20,312 nucleotides of DNA from assembly GCA_965371355.1 (NCBI GenBank), contig CBDUYD010000035.1, positions 1-20,312 on the forward strand, in the 5' to 3' direction. A program made the position numbers and the translations under genes. Origin of the DNA: JASJHI01 sp965371355. Lineage in GTDB: Bacteria; Actinomycetota; Acidimicrobiia; Acidimicrobiales; Ilumatobacteraceae. Position 1 is the stretch's first letter. The number at the start of each line of letters is the position of its first letter. Positions 7,535 to 15,689 of this stretch are shown here, piece after piece. Under the pieces are notes generated by a model. The model was not told the origin of the DNA. It did not search any database and worked only from the letters and a program-made list of their open reading frames with translations.

Positions 7535-8413
7535 TCAGCCGAGCGGCACGACGATGCCGCTGTCGTCGAGTGTGCCGTATCGCGGGTTGACGTAGATGTC
7601 GAGGTTGTCGAGAGCGGTGGCGACGGCGAAGTCGGGCGAGTCGAAGTATCCGCCCAACTCGTCGCCGACCTCGTCGAACGTGCGCACGCGGATCACGTGG
7701 AACCCGAAATCGCTCTCGACAGGATCGGTGGCAACGCCGACCAACGCCGTGCGCGACGCCTCGACGAACGGCGGAACGTACTGGGTCTCGAATGAGGTGA
7801 TGAACGTGCACGGCAGGACACCGCCGAGCGCTCCCGAACCGGTGTCGATCGACCGTTCTTGCGCGATCGTCGGGAAATCGCCGCCGGCGTCGAGCTCGGC
7901 GATCACGTCGAGAGCTTCTTCCCGGGTCTCGACGAGGATGTGCGAGACGCATGCGATCCCGCTCTCTTCCATCCCCTGGTCGTAGTACTCGGCCTTCTCC
8001 GCGTCGTCGAGACCTGGCAGCTGATCGGTGACCGCCGACGACGCGAAGTAGCCGACGAGGAAATCCTGCGAGCCGGACGAGAGCTCGGTGAACCCGGTGA
8101 CCTGTGCGGAAGCTTGCTGCGTCGCATTGTCGACGGTGTCGTCGGAGACCTCGACGCCGTTCCCGACGATCATCGAGTCGAGCGCCTTGGCCTGCACCCA
8201 GAACGTGAGAGCGTTGCGCACCGCGTTGCCGTCGGTCGGCTCGCCGACCGTGCCGGTCTGCGGATCGGGAACGAGACCGACGAGCTCCTCGAGCATCTCG
8301 TCGCTCAGCTCGTCGTCGCCGACGCGGGCGGCAGCGTCGTTGTCGGAGAACGTCGTGCACCCGGCGGCCAGCGTGGCCGCGATGAGCACGATCGGCAGGA
8401 GGCGTCGGGTCAC
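7535..8413 (-). CDS. Lipoprotein with parvulin-type (PpiC/SurA-like) peptidyl-prolyl isomerase domain
   Basis: This is a 292-residue protein beginning with a lipoprotein signal: MTRR, a hydrophobic stretch, and the lipobox LAAGC with acylated C19. The mature protein should be anchored on the outer face of the cytoplasmic membrane. The region 35-145 is a SurA/PrsA-type helical chaperone segment. Residues about 152-245 form the parvulin domain, with CVSHILVETREEA, GGDF..IAQERSIDTGSGALGG and DFGFHVIRV. The likely role is folding of exported proteins. The domain is divergent: the usual G-x-F..AF..A core is partly replaced, so isomerase activity is not assured. C155 and C202 could form a disulfide. 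Start GTG 8413 gives a clean signal peptide. It lies 32 bases after the mfd stop, a position where other actinobacteria also carry a SurA-N-like lipoprotein. Confidence 0.88.
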   Translation of the reverse strand: MTRRLLPIVLIAATLAAGCTTFSDNDAAARVGDDELSDEMLEELVGLVPDPQTGTVGEPTDGNAVRNALTFWVQAKALDSMIVGNGVEVSDDTVDNATQQASAQVTGFTELSSGSQDFLVGYFASSAVTDQLPGLDDAEKAEYYDQGMEESGIACVSHILVETREEALDVIAELDAGGDFPTIAQERSIDTGSGALGGVLPCTFITSFETQYVPPFVEASRTALVGVATDPVESDFGFHVIRVRTFDEVGDELGGYFDSPDFAVATALDNLDIYVNPRYGTLDDSGIVVPLG

Positions 8414-8445
8414 GAGGGCAACCTACCGTTCAACTCCGGTCATGT

Positions 8446-11400
8446 TCAGTCCCCATCGTCGCCGACGGGCACGAGGTCGCGGAGGAAGCGCACCAGGTAT
8501 TCCGACGGCTCGGCCTTGGGGGGCAGTGGCACGACCACCTGCCCCTGATCCTCTTTGTACTTGGCGTTCCTCGAGAGGCGGCGCAGACGCATCGTCTCGC
8601 TCAGCTTCAGCTCGAGCGGGGCGAGTTTGGCCTCGTTGCGGCCGATCTGGATGTCGGAGATCCCGAGCCGGTGGCACTCGGCGCGGAGATGGCCGACGTC
8701 GAGGAGCGCCTCGGCGGGTTCGGGCAGCGGGCCGAAGCGATCCTCCCACTCGGTCCGGATGTCGTCGACCTCGTCCGCCGTCGTGACCCCTGCGAGACGC
8801 CGGTAGGCCTCGAGCCGCAGCGACTCCTTGGCAACGTAGTCGGACGGCAGGAACGAATCGGTCGGCACGTCGAGCCTGATCTCGCTCGGCGCGTCCGGGG
8901 GCGGTTCACCCTTCATCTCGCCGACCGCCTCGGTCACCATCTGGCAGTAGAGGTCGTAGCCGACCGCCGCGATGTGACCGGATTGTGACACGCCGAGCAG
9001 ATTTCCCGCGCCCCGGATCTCGAGGTCGCGCATCGCGATCTTGAAACCCGAGCCCAGATCGGTCGACTCGCCGATCGTGCGCAGCCGCTCGTAGGCCTCC
9101 TCGGTGAGCACCTTGTCGCGGGGGTGGAAGAGATAGGCGTACGCCCGGTGGCCCGATCGGCCGACGCGCCCTCTGAGCTGGTGCATCTGGCCCAGACCGA
9201 GCAGATCGGAACGTTCGACGACCAGGGTGTTCACCGTCGGCATGTCGATCCCGGACTCGATGATCGTCGTACAGACGAGCACGTCGTATTCGCCGTCCCA
9301 GAAGTCCTGCACGGTCTGTTCGAGGGTGCCCTCGTCCATCTGTCCGTGGGCGACCGCGATGCGCGCCTCGGGGACGAGTTCGCGCAGACGGCGCGCCGCG
9401 GTATCGATCGACTGCACGCGGTTGTGGACCCAGAAGACCTGGCCCTCGCGGAGCAGTTCGCGGCGGATCGCCTCGATCGCGACGCGCTCGTCGTACTCGC
9501 CGACGTAGGTGAGGATCGGCTGGCGGTCGGCCGGCGGGGTCTGCAGGAGCGAGAGGTCGCGGATTCCGACGAGCGACATCTCGAGCGTCCGCGGGATCGG
9601 TGTCGCCGTGAGCGTGACGACGTCGACGTTCGTCTTGAGCTGTTTCATCGACTCCTTGTGCTGCACACCGAATCGTTGCTCCTCGTCGACGACGAGCAGG
9701 CCGAGATCCTTGAAGCGCACGTCTTTGGCGAGCAGGCGGTGCGTGCCGATCAGGCAGTCGACCTCGCCCGATGCGGTGTCGGCGATGACCTTCTTCGCCT
9801 GCGCCGTGGTGAGGAACCGCGAGAGCACCTCGACCCGGATCGGGTAGCCGGCGAAGCGGTCGGCGAACGTGTTGCCGTGCTGCCCCGCGAGCAGGGTGGT
9901 CGGTGCCAGGACGGCGACCTGCTTGCCGTCCTGGATCGCCTTGAACGCGGCGCGGATCGCCACCTCGGTCTTGCCGAAGCCGACGTCGCCGCACACCAGC
10001 CGATCCATCGGGTAGGGGAGTTCCATGTCGCGCTTGACGTCGTCGATGGCGACGCGTTGGTCGGGCGTCTCGACGTACGGGAACGAGTCTTCCATCTCGG
10101 TCTGCCACGGGGTGTCGTGGGCGAATGCATGGCCCTGCGCGGTCACCCGCTTCTGGTACAGCACCACGAGTTCCTGGGCGATCTCGCGTACCGCCGACCG
10201 GACCTTGCTCTTGGTCTTGGCGAACTCGGACCCGCCGAGGCGGTGCAGCTTCGGGGCTTCGCCGCCGACGTACTGGCGCAGCGTGTCGATCTGATCGGAC
10301 GGTACGTAGAGCTTGTCGCCACCCTTGTACGACACGAGGAGGTAGTCGCGTTCGACACCCCCGATCGCCCGCTTGACCATCCCCTCGTAGCGCCCGACCC
10401 CGTGCTGGTGGTGCACGACGTAGCTGCCCGCAGCGAGGTCCTCGAACGTGCTCGCACCCTCGCGTCGCGGCCGCCGGGCGGCGCGGTGGGCGCGGCGCCG
10501 TCCGGTGAGGTCGCTCTCGGCGACGATCGCCAGCTTCGCGCTCGGGACGGTGCAGCCGCGGTGCAGGGGAGCGACGATGATGTGGCCGCCCGTCGTGAGC
10601 GCAGCGCCGCTCGTGGCGATCGGGAAATCGAGACCGTGGTCGAGGAGCAGCGCGTGGAGGCGCTCGGCCGACCCGGCGCCGTCCGCCGCGACGACGACGC
10701 GATAGCCATCGCCGATGAGTTGGATCAGGCGGTCGGTGAGACCGCTGCCGTCACCGGCGACCGGACCCCAGCCAGACGCCTGGACGACCGGGGTTGCCGG
10801 CGATTCGGGCGACGAATCGATCGACCAGAACGAACCGGCGTTGGCGAGCAGCGAATCGGGTTCCGCGTGCAGCCGCGGAAACGGCCGGTCGGGGTCGCGC
10901 TCCCAGGTCGAGGCGAGGGCGCGGGCGAGATCGTCCTCCTCGGCGATCAGATCGAGCGCCCGGTCGCGCAGCCGGCGGGGTTCGATGAGGACGATCTTCG
11001 CGTCGGCGGGCAGAACGTCGGTGAGCAGGCGGTCGCCGTCGGTGAGCCAGGGCATCCAGCTCTCCATTCCGTCGAAGAGCGCACCCTCGGCGAGGCGTTC
11101 CCACTGTTCGCGTCCCCACGGCTCGGCGGCGACGAGTTCGGACGCCCGGGCGCGGACGTCATCGGTCGGTATCAGTTCGCGTGCCGGGAAGATCGTCGCC
11201 GAGACCAGATCGCGGGACGACCGCTGATCGTTGACGCCGAACCGGGTGAGCCGGTCGACCTCGTCTCCCCAGAGGTCGATGCGGATCGGCGCATCGGCGG
11301 TAGACGGGTACACGTCGATGATCGCGCCGCGTCTCGCGAACTCGCCGCGGTGCTCGACGAGCTCCTCTCTGCGGTAGCCGAAATCGACGAGCGTTCGGGT

Positions 11401-11952
11401 GAGTGCCTCGGGATCGATCTCGGTCGCCGGCCGGACGATGATCGGTTCGATCGTCGTCGCGCCGGGACCGAGCCGCTGGAGGAGCGCTCTCACGCCCGCA
11501 ACGACGATGCGCGGGCAACGATCGGGATCGCGGAGGCGCCACAGGATGTCGAGGCGTCGACCCATCGTCTCGACGCTCGGGCTCACCCGTTCGAACGGCA
11601 GCGTCTCCCACCCCGGGAAATGGACGGCGGCCCCGCCGGGGAGGAACTGGTCGAGGTCGTCGACGAGCTGGGCGGCCATCGTGCCGGTCGGGCAGGCGAC
11701 GACGAGCGGTCGCCGCGTCGAGAGGTGGGACAGGGCCGCGATCGACAGCGGCCGTGCCACCTCGACGACGGCGAGCCTGGCCGACGGATCGCCGAGCGCG
11801 CGGACGAGGCCGGGTTCGTCGCGCAGAAGGGGTGCAAGCGCCTCGAGGGGTGCTCCAGCATCGTGGCTGCCACCGGTGCCGGTCCGGGTTTCCGCACTGT
11901 CCTGCGCATCGGCCCCGGTCGATGTGTGCGATGGCGAACCGGCGATGGTCAT
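8446..11952 (-). CDS. mfd: Transcription-repair coupling factor Mfd
   Basis: Mfd removes RNA polymerase stalled at DNA lesions and recruits UvrA. The 1168-residue product has the full layout. A UvrB-like N-terminal module spans about 35-400, including HFPGWETLPFERVSP and RRGAIIDVYP. The CarD-like RNA polymerase-interaction domain covers about 503-570 (YVVHHQHGVGRYEGM). The SF2 translocase carries Walker A GDVGFGKTE (655-663), DEEQRFG (756-762), TATPIPRT (782-789) and RGRVGRS (927-933), followed by the TRCF C-terminal domain (about 1025-1125). The ATG at 11952 overlaps the pth stop as ATGA, so translation is probably coupled. A much longer open frame continues upstream, but that part is antisense-like noise in the pth gene. 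The first 30 residues are a Ser/Thr/Gly-rich extension of no known function. Confidence 0.98.
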   Translation of the reverse strand: MTIAGSPSHTSTGADAQDSAETRTGTGGSHDAGAPLEALAPLLRDEPGLVRALGDPSARLAVVEVARPLSIAALSHLSTRRPLVVACPTGTMAAQLVDDLDQFLPGGAAVHFPGWETLPFERVSPSVETMGRRLDILWRLRDPDRCPRIVVAGVRALLQRLGPGATTIEPIIVRPATEIDPEALTRTLVDFGYRREELVEHRGEFARRGAIIDVYPSTADAPIRIDLWGDEVDRLTRFGVNDQRSSRDLVSATIFPARELIPTDDVRARASELVAAEPWGREQWERLAEGALFDGMESWMPWLTDGDRLLTDVLPADAKIVLIEPRRLRDRALDLIAEEDDLARALASTWERDPDRPFPRLHAEPDSLLANAGSFWSIDSSPESPATPVVQASGWGPVAGDGSGLTDRLIQLIGDGYRVVVAADGAGSAERLHALLLDHGLDFPIATSGAALTTGGHIIVAPLHRGCTVPSAKLAIVAESDLTGRRRAHRAARRPRREGASTFEDLAAGSYVVHHQHGVGRYEGMVKRAIGGVERDYLLVSYKGGDKLYVPSDQIDTLRQYVGGEAPKLHRLGGSEFAKTKSKVRSAVREIAQELVVLYQKRVTAQGHAFAHDTPWQTEMEDSFPYVETPDQRVAIDDVKRDMELPYPMDRLVCGDVGFGKTEVAIRAAFKAIQDGKQVAVLAPTTLLAGQHGNTFADRFAGYPIRVEVLSRFLTTAQAKKVIADTASGEVDCLIGTHRLLAKDVRFKDLGLLVVDEEQRFGVQHKESMKQLKTNVDVVTLTATPIPRTLEMSLVGIRDLSLLQTPPADRQPILTYVGEYDERVAIEAIRRELLREGQVFWVHNRVQSIDTAARRLRELVPEARIAVAHGQMDEGTLEQTVQDFWDGEYDVLVCTTIIESGIDMPTVNTLVVERSDLLGLGQMHQLRGRVGRSGHRAYAYLFHPRDKVLTEEAYERLRTIGESTDLGSGFKIAMRDLEIRGAGNLLGVSQSGHIAAVGYDLYCQMVTEAVGEMKGEPPPDAPSEIRLDVPTDSFLPSDYVAKESLRLEAYRRLAGVTTADEVDDIRTEWEDRFGPLPEPAEALLDVGHLRAECHRLGISDIQIGRNEAKLAPLELKLSETMRLRRLSRNAKYKEDQGQVVVPLPPKAEPSEYLVRFLRDLVPVGDDGD

Positions 11953-12554
11953 CGCTGGTTGAACCGTTGCATGGCGGCGTCGGTGCCCCGGGCGATGATG
12001 AGTTCGACCGCGTCGGCGGCCTCGACGACGGTGACATCGAGCTGCTCGCGCTCGCGGCGCGGGACGCGTGAGAGCACATGACCCCTGCCGCGTTCCTTGG
12101 TATCGGGCTTGCCGACCCCGATCCGCACGCGCAGGAAGTCCTGTGACTTCAGATGCTGCGCGATCGAGCGGAGGCCGTTGTGGCCGGCGAGCCCACCTCC
12201 GGCCTTGATCTTCAGGTCGCCGGGCGGCAGATCGAGTTCGTCCTGCACGACGATCAGATGGTCGGGTGATTCGATGCGGTAGCGGCGGACCATCGCGCCG
12301 GTCGCCTGGCCCGAATCGTTCACGAACGTCAGCGGGAACGCCAGCACGACCCGCTGATCGGACATCCGGGTCTCGGCCACGAGCGCATTGTCGCGCCCGC
12401 CCTTGAGCGTTACCTCTTGACGTTCGGCGAGGAGCTTTACGACCTCTTCGCCGACATTGTGGCGCGTCCGGGCGTACTTCGGTCCGGGATTGCCGAGTCC
12501 GACGACGAGCCAATCGAACGGGTTGCCTTTGCCGGAGCGTCCGAACAGGCCCAT
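11949..12554 (-). CDS. pth: Peptidyl-tRNA hydrolase
   Basis: Pth hydrolyses peptidyl-tRNA released prematurely from ribosomes, recycling tRNA. The 201-residue protein keeps the family motifs: VVGLGNPGPKYARTRHNVG (17-35) with catalytic H32 and N22, D105 in VVQDELDLP, and GGLAGHNGLRS (120-130) with N126. In the usual TFMN motif the methionine is valine (LTFVNDSG), but the functional asparagine N79 remains. The start ATG 12554 is preceded by GGGAGG about nine bases upstream. The first 12 residues (MGLFGRSGKGNP) are a short extra N-terminus. The stop overlaps the mfd start by four bases, and rplY lies 50 bases upstream, giving the familiar rplY-pth pair whose products both act in translation. Confidence 0.98.
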   Translation of the reverse strand: MGLFGRSGKGNPFDWLVVGLGNPGPKYARTRHNVGEEVVKLLAERQEVTLKGGRDNALVAETRMSDQRVVLAFPLTFVNDSGQATGAMVRRYRIESPDHLIVVQDELDLPPGDLKIKAGGGLAGHNGLRSIAQHLKSQDFLRVRIGVGKPDTKERGRGHVLSRVPRREREQLDVTVVEAADAVELIIARGTDAAMQRFNQR

Positions 12555-12604
12555 GTCAGCAGCCTCCCGGTCGAGCGGTGGCGATCAGGAGCCCGCCGCG
12601 GTGA

Positions 12605-13285
12605 TCACCCGGCGTCGTCGCCACCGGCCGCGTCGTCGCCCTCGTCGCCGGTCTCGTCGCCGCCCTCGCCCTCTTCGCCTTCCTCGGCGGCAGCCTCGCG
12701 GGCTGCCTCTTCGGCGTCGAGCACAGGCGTGCGCATCGTGAGTACCGTGACGACCGGGGAATCGGCTTCGGACGTCGGCACGACGCCCGACGGCAGGTCG
12801 AGATCCTCCACGCGGATGACGGTGTCCATCGTCATGTCGGTGACGTCGACGACGAATTCGTCGGGGATGTTGCGCGGCGTGGTCGTGACCTCGACGTCGG
12901 TCATCGTGAGGTCGACGAGGCCGCCGTTCTGGGAGACGTCCTTGGCCTCACCCTCGAGGCGAACCGGGACTGCGACGACCACGACTTCATTGAGGTTGAC
13001 CTGGATGAAGTCGATGTGGTCGATGTTGCGGCGCACCGGGTGGCGCTGGACGTCCTTGATCAGCGACGGGTAGACCGTGCCGTCGACCGTGACGTCGAGG
13101 ATCGTGTTGAATCCGGCAGCACCCGAGAGTGCGGCGCGCAGGTCGCGGCGGGCGACAGCCACGTTCAGCGGCTCCATCCCGTGGCCGTAGAGGACGGCGG
13201 GGATCTTGTCGGTGGAGCGCAGACGGCGGGACGCGGCGCTCCCGGTCGTACGGCCTGCTTCGGCGATCAGAACGGTCTCAGACAT
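12605..13285 (-). CDS. rplY: Ribosomal protein bL25, CTC (general stress) form
   Basis: bL25 binds 5S rRNA in the central protuberance of the large subunit. The 226-residue length identifies the two-domain TL5/CTC form. Residues 1-95 are the 5S-binding domain, with RRLRSTDKIPAVLYGHG (20-36) and VQRHPVRRNIDHIDFIQV (79-96). Residues about 98-190 are the beta-rich CTC domain, including PRNIPDEFVVDV. The C-terminus from about 191 is a Glu/Asp/Gly/Ala tail of low complexity, common in actinobacterial CTC proteins and probably disordered. I chose ATG 13285 (MSETVLIAEAG); 24 further upstream residues could be read from an earlier start, but they look non-coding and the family starts here. GGAAG lies about 10 bases upstream of the ATG. 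It leads into pth, and its upstream gap holds a candidate promoter, a G-rich tract and two hairpin repeats. Confidence 0.97.
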   Translation of the reverse strand: MSETVLIAEAGRTTGSAASRRLRSTDKIPAVLYGHGMEPLNVAVARRDLRAALSGAAGFNTILDVTVDGTVYPSLIKDVQRHPVRRNIDHIDFIQVNLNEVVVVAVPVRLEGEAKDVSQNGGLVDLTMTDVEVTTTPRNIPDEFVVDVTDMTMDTVIRVEDLDLPSGVVPTSEADSPVVTVLTMRTPVLDAEEAAREAAAEEGEEGEGGDETGDEGDDAAGGDDAG

Positions 13286-13360
13286 GGTGATTCGGCTTCC
13301 AGCGAACTCGTGAGGCGGCACCGGAATTCGGTACTCGCCAGGTCGATACAGCAGCACACA

Positions 13361-13368
13361 ACGCTATC
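13361..13368 (-). promoter_or_regulatory. Candidate rplY -10 region (GATAGCGT)
   Basis: GATAGCGT on the minus strand contains TAGCGT, a TANNNT-type -10, about 75 bases before the rplY ATG. The same octamer lies upstream of bS22 on the plus strand (15843-15850). The -35 position falls in a G tract, so no -35 match is seen. This is low-confidence evidence. Confidence 0.3.
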
Positions 13369-13369
13369 G

Positions 13370-13397
13370 CCCCCACCCCACATCCCCCCGTCCCCCC
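13370..13397 (-). other. Four-run G tract with G-quadruplex potential upstream of rplY
   Basis: On the minus strand four G runs of 6, 6, 4 and 5 are separated by AC, ATGT and T. This satisfies the classical four-run, short-loop G-quadruplex pattern. It lies just upstream of the candidate rplY -10 and just downstream of the two hairpin repeats, in the 253-base gap (13286-13538) between prs and rplY. Formation in the cell is not shown. Confidence 0.6.
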
Positions 13398-13449
13398 GAA
13401 ATATGTGCACAGGTTCCCGCTGAGCGGGAAGATCCGCACACAGAACCGG
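13398..13449. repeat. Intergenic hairpin repeat, copy A
   Basis: This is a 52-base unit containing the perfect palindrome TTCCCGCTGAGCGGGAA (13414-13430). It also has an outer complementary pair, TGTGC (13404-13408) with GCACA (13436-13440), on the same axis. About 43 of its 52 bases match copy B, which starts 61 bases further on. On the minus strand the unit opens with TTCTGTGTGCGGATC and follows the prs stop. It may terminate prs transcription or belong to a dispersed repeat family. Confidence 0.7.
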
Positions 13450-13458
13450 TCTTGACCT

Positions 13459-13510
13459 GAAATTTGCACACGCGGTCCCGCTCAGCGGGAAGATCCGTAC
13501 ACAGAACGGG
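13459..13510. repeat. Intergenic hairpin repeat, copy B
   Basis: This is the second 52-base unit, in the same orientation as copy A. Its palindrome is TCCCGCTCAGCGGGA (13476-13490), with the central base C where copy A has G. On the minus strand it opens with TTCTGTGTACGGATC. It lies 28 bases after the prs stop. The conserved parts are the palindrome and the adjoining AAGATCCG plus ACACAGAAC blocks, while the flank on the other side has diverged. Confidence 0.7.
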
Positions 13511-13538
13511 GTGTCGGAGGTAGGGATTCGTCGGAACG

Positions 13539-14528
13539 TCAGGCGAGGTTGTCGCCGCCGAAGATCTCGCTCACGCTCGTGTCGTCGAACACCGCGCCGA
13601 GCGCTTCGGCGATCAGGGGTGCCACCGACAGCACCTCGATCATCGGGAGCTGCTTCTCGGGGGGAAGGGGCAGCGTGTTGGTGAGTACCACGCGGGTGAG
13701 GGGTCCGTTCTTCAGCCGGTCGATCGCCGGGCCGGAGAGCACGCCGTGGGTGGCCATCGCCCAGACCTCGGTGGCGCCGCGCTTGATCAGCAGTTCGGCG
13801 GCCGAGATGATCGTTCCGCCAGTGTCGATCATGTCGTCGGTGAGGACGCAGAGCCGACCGTCGACATCGCCCATCACCTCGGCCGCCTCGGCGACGTTGG
13901 CCGTGCCCTTCGGGCGACGCTTGTAGATGAACGCCAGGTCGGCGCCGCAGTCGACGAGGTGCTGTGCCATGCGCTCGGCGACCTTGATCCGTCCGGCGTC
14001 GGGCGAGACGATCACCGGCCGGTCGGCATGCTTGCGGATGTAGTCCTCGAGCACCGGCATCGCGGTGAGGTGGTCGACGGGCCCGTCGAAGAAGCCTTGG
14101 ATCTGTCCCGAGTGCAGGTCGATCGAGATCATCCGCTTGGCGCCGGCCGCCTTGAACATGTCGGCGACCAGGCGGGCCGTGATCGGCTCGCGCCCGGCCG
14201 CCTTGCGATCCTGTCGCCCGTAACCGTAGAACGGTACGACAGCGGTGATGCGCTTCGCCGAGGCCCGGTAGGCGGCGTCGATCATGATGAGTTGCTCCAT
14301 GATCGAGTCGTTCACCGAACGCCCGTCGATGCCGTAGTGGCTCTGGATGATGAACACGTCGTTGCCGCGGACGGATTCGCCGAAGCTGCACCGCACCTCA
14401 CCGTTGGCGAACTCGACGAGGTTGCCGCTGCCGAGCCCGATGTTGAGGTGCGAAGCGATCTCTTCGGCGAGTTCGGGATGCGTGCGCCCCGAGTAGAGGG
14501 CGAGCCGTTTGGTCGTGACCTTCTCCAT
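13539..14528 (-). CDS. prs: Ribose-phosphate pyrophosphokinase (PRPP synthetase)
   Basis: The enzyme makes PRPP from ribose 5-phosphate and ATP, feeding nucleotide, histidine and tryptophan synthesis; it is cytosolic and Mg2+-dependent. The 329-residue product has the class I layout. FANGEVRCSFGESVRG lies at 40-55 and PFYGYGRQDRKAAGREPI at 99-116. DLHSGQIQGFFDGPVDHL spans 137-154, the flexible catalytic loop YKRRPKGT 202-209, and the PRPP motif VLTDDMIDTGGTI 228-240. ATG 14528 is fixed by the strong Shine-Dalgarno GGGGAGGGAGT (14545-14535), seven bases or less away. It follows glmU with a 73-base gap, the common glmU-prs order in which UDP-sugar and PRPP supply are co-expressed. The two hairpin repeats follow its stop. 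Confidence 0.98.
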   Translation of the reverse strand: MEKVTTKRLALYSGRTHPELAEEIASHLNIGLGSGNLVEFANGEVRCSFGESVRGNDVFIIQSHYGIDGRSVNDSIMEQLIMIDAAYRASAKRITAVVPFYGYGRQDRKAAGREPITARLVADMFKAAGAKRMISIDLHSGQIQGFFDGPVDHLTAMPVLEDYIRKHADRPVIVSPDAGRIKVAERMAQHLVDCGADLAFIYKRRPKGTANVAEAAEVMGDVDGRLCVLTDDMIDTGGTIISAAELLIKRGATEVWAMATHGVLSGPAIDRLKNGPLTRVVLTNTLPLPPEKQLPMIEVLSVAPLIAEALGAVFDDTSVSEIFGGDNLA

Positions 14529-14601
14529 GGAATGACTCCCTCCCCGAAGTCTCTGCCGATGTCTGATGCGTCGTCTGGCCGTGGAATTCCGGCCCGCAGG
14601 C

Positions 14602-15687
14602 TCAACCCGTGGTGGCAGTGTAGAACGCCCCGGTGGTCGTGTCAGAACGCACCGACGATCCGGCCGGGAGGTGGGCGTAGGGTCCGACGATCGCGCCGGT
14701 TCCGACCTCGGCGTCGTGTCCCACCGTGTGTTCGACATTGGCGTTCGCGCCCACCGCACAGTCGACGAGTCGCGTGTCGGGACCGATCTCGCAGCCGTCG
14801 CCGACGACGGTGGATCCTTGCAGCATCGTGCCCGGATACAGGGTGACGTCGCGACCGATCTTGACCGTCACGTCGATGAAGGTCTGGCGCGGATCGAGCA
14901 TGGTGACACCGCTGAGTAGCCACCCGCGGTTGGTGCGGGCGCGGAGTTCGCGTTCGGCCAGGGCGAGCTGCCAGCGGTCGTTGACGCCCTGGGTCTCACG
15001 ACCCGGTGCCTCGACGCACCCGATGCGATGGCCCATCTCGCCGAGCACGGAGATCACGTCGGTCAGGTAGTACTCGCCCTGCGCGTTGTCGGTGGTCAGC
15101 TTGCGCAGCGCAGGTCCGAGGAGGTCGCGGCGGAAGGCGTAGATGCTGGTGCAGATCTCGCGGACGTCCAGTTCGTCGGGTGCCGCATCGCGCTGTTCGA
15201 CGATCGCACGCACCTGGCCGTCGCTCTTGCGGATCACCCGACCGTATCCCGTGGGATCGTCGAGTACGCTGCTCAGCAGCGTGGCCGCGTTGTCGTTCTC
15301 GATGTGGGTCGCGACCAACTCGCGCACGGTGTCGGGACCGAGCAGGGGAGTGTCGCCGGGCAGCACGACGATCGTCGACTCTTCGTCGTAATCGTCGCCG
15401 GGGAGCGCGGTCATCCCGATCGCCGCGGCATCGCCGGTGCCGTTCTGGTCGGTCTGTTCGACGAAGGCGACGTTGGCCCATCCGGGCGCGAGCTGTTGCA
15501 CCTTCTTGGTGACGCGTTCGGCGCTGTGTCCGACGACGACCGCCGTGCGCTCGGGTTGGACCTCGCTCAGCGCGTGGATCACGTGGAGCACCATCGGGCG
15601 CCCGCAGATCAGGTGGAGGGGCTTGGGTCGGCTGGAACGCATGCGGGTTCCAGCCCCCGCCGCGAGCACGATCGCAGAAACGCTCAT
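14602..15687 (-). CDS. glmU: GlmU-type N-acetylglucosamine-1-phosphate uridylyltransferase with truncated acetyltransferase domain
   Basis: Normal GlmU is a two-domain enzyme that acetylates GlcN-1-P and joins it to UTP, giving UDP-GlcNAc for cell wall synthesis. The uridylyltransferase half is clear: LAAGAGTRMRSSRPKPLH (8-25), the metal-site region VLPGDTPLL (108-116), TGYGRVIR (146-153), NAQGEYYLTDVI (201-212) and GVNDRWQL (234-241). The left-handed beta-helix starts at about 275 but the protein ends at 361, about 100 residues short. The catalytic histidine region and the acetyl-CoA site are therefore absent. No continuation is visible in any frame before prs. The Asn of the usual EINTG/EVNSG motif is C178 (EICTS). 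ATG 15687 lies two bases after tRNA-Gln. Acetylation may be done elsewhere, or this enzyme may have changed role. Other sugar nucleotidyltransferases are possible but fit less well. Confidence 0.9.
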   Translation of the reverse strand: MSVSAIVLAAGAGTRMRSSRPKPLHLICGRPMVLHVIHALSEVQPERTAVVVGHSAERVTKKVQQLAPGWANVAFVEQTDQNGTGDAAAIGMTALPGDDYDEESTIVVLPGDTPLLGPDTVRELVATHIENDNAATLLSSVLDDPTGYGRVIRKSDGQVRAIVEQRDAAPDELDVREICTSIYAFRRDLLGPALRKLTTDNAQGEYYLTDVISVLGEMGHRIGCVEAPGRETQGVNDRWQLALAERELRARTNRGWLLSGVTMLDPRQTFIDVTVKIGRDVTLYPGTMLQGSTVVGDGCEIGPDTRLVDCAVGANANVEHTVGHDAEVGTGAIVGPYAHLPAGSSVRSDTTTGAFYTATTG

Positions 15688-15689
15688 CG

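Noticed and set aside
11953..12513. Upstream extension of the mfd frame by 187 codons
   Set aside because: The extension lies inside pth and is Arg/Gly-rich noise. The ATG at 11952 overlapping the pth stop gives a family-length Mfd.
12605..12720. GC-rich trinucleotide-like repeats at the 3' end of rplY as a separate repeat element
   Set aside because: They simply encode the Glu/Asp/Gly/Ala tail of the L25 CTC protein.
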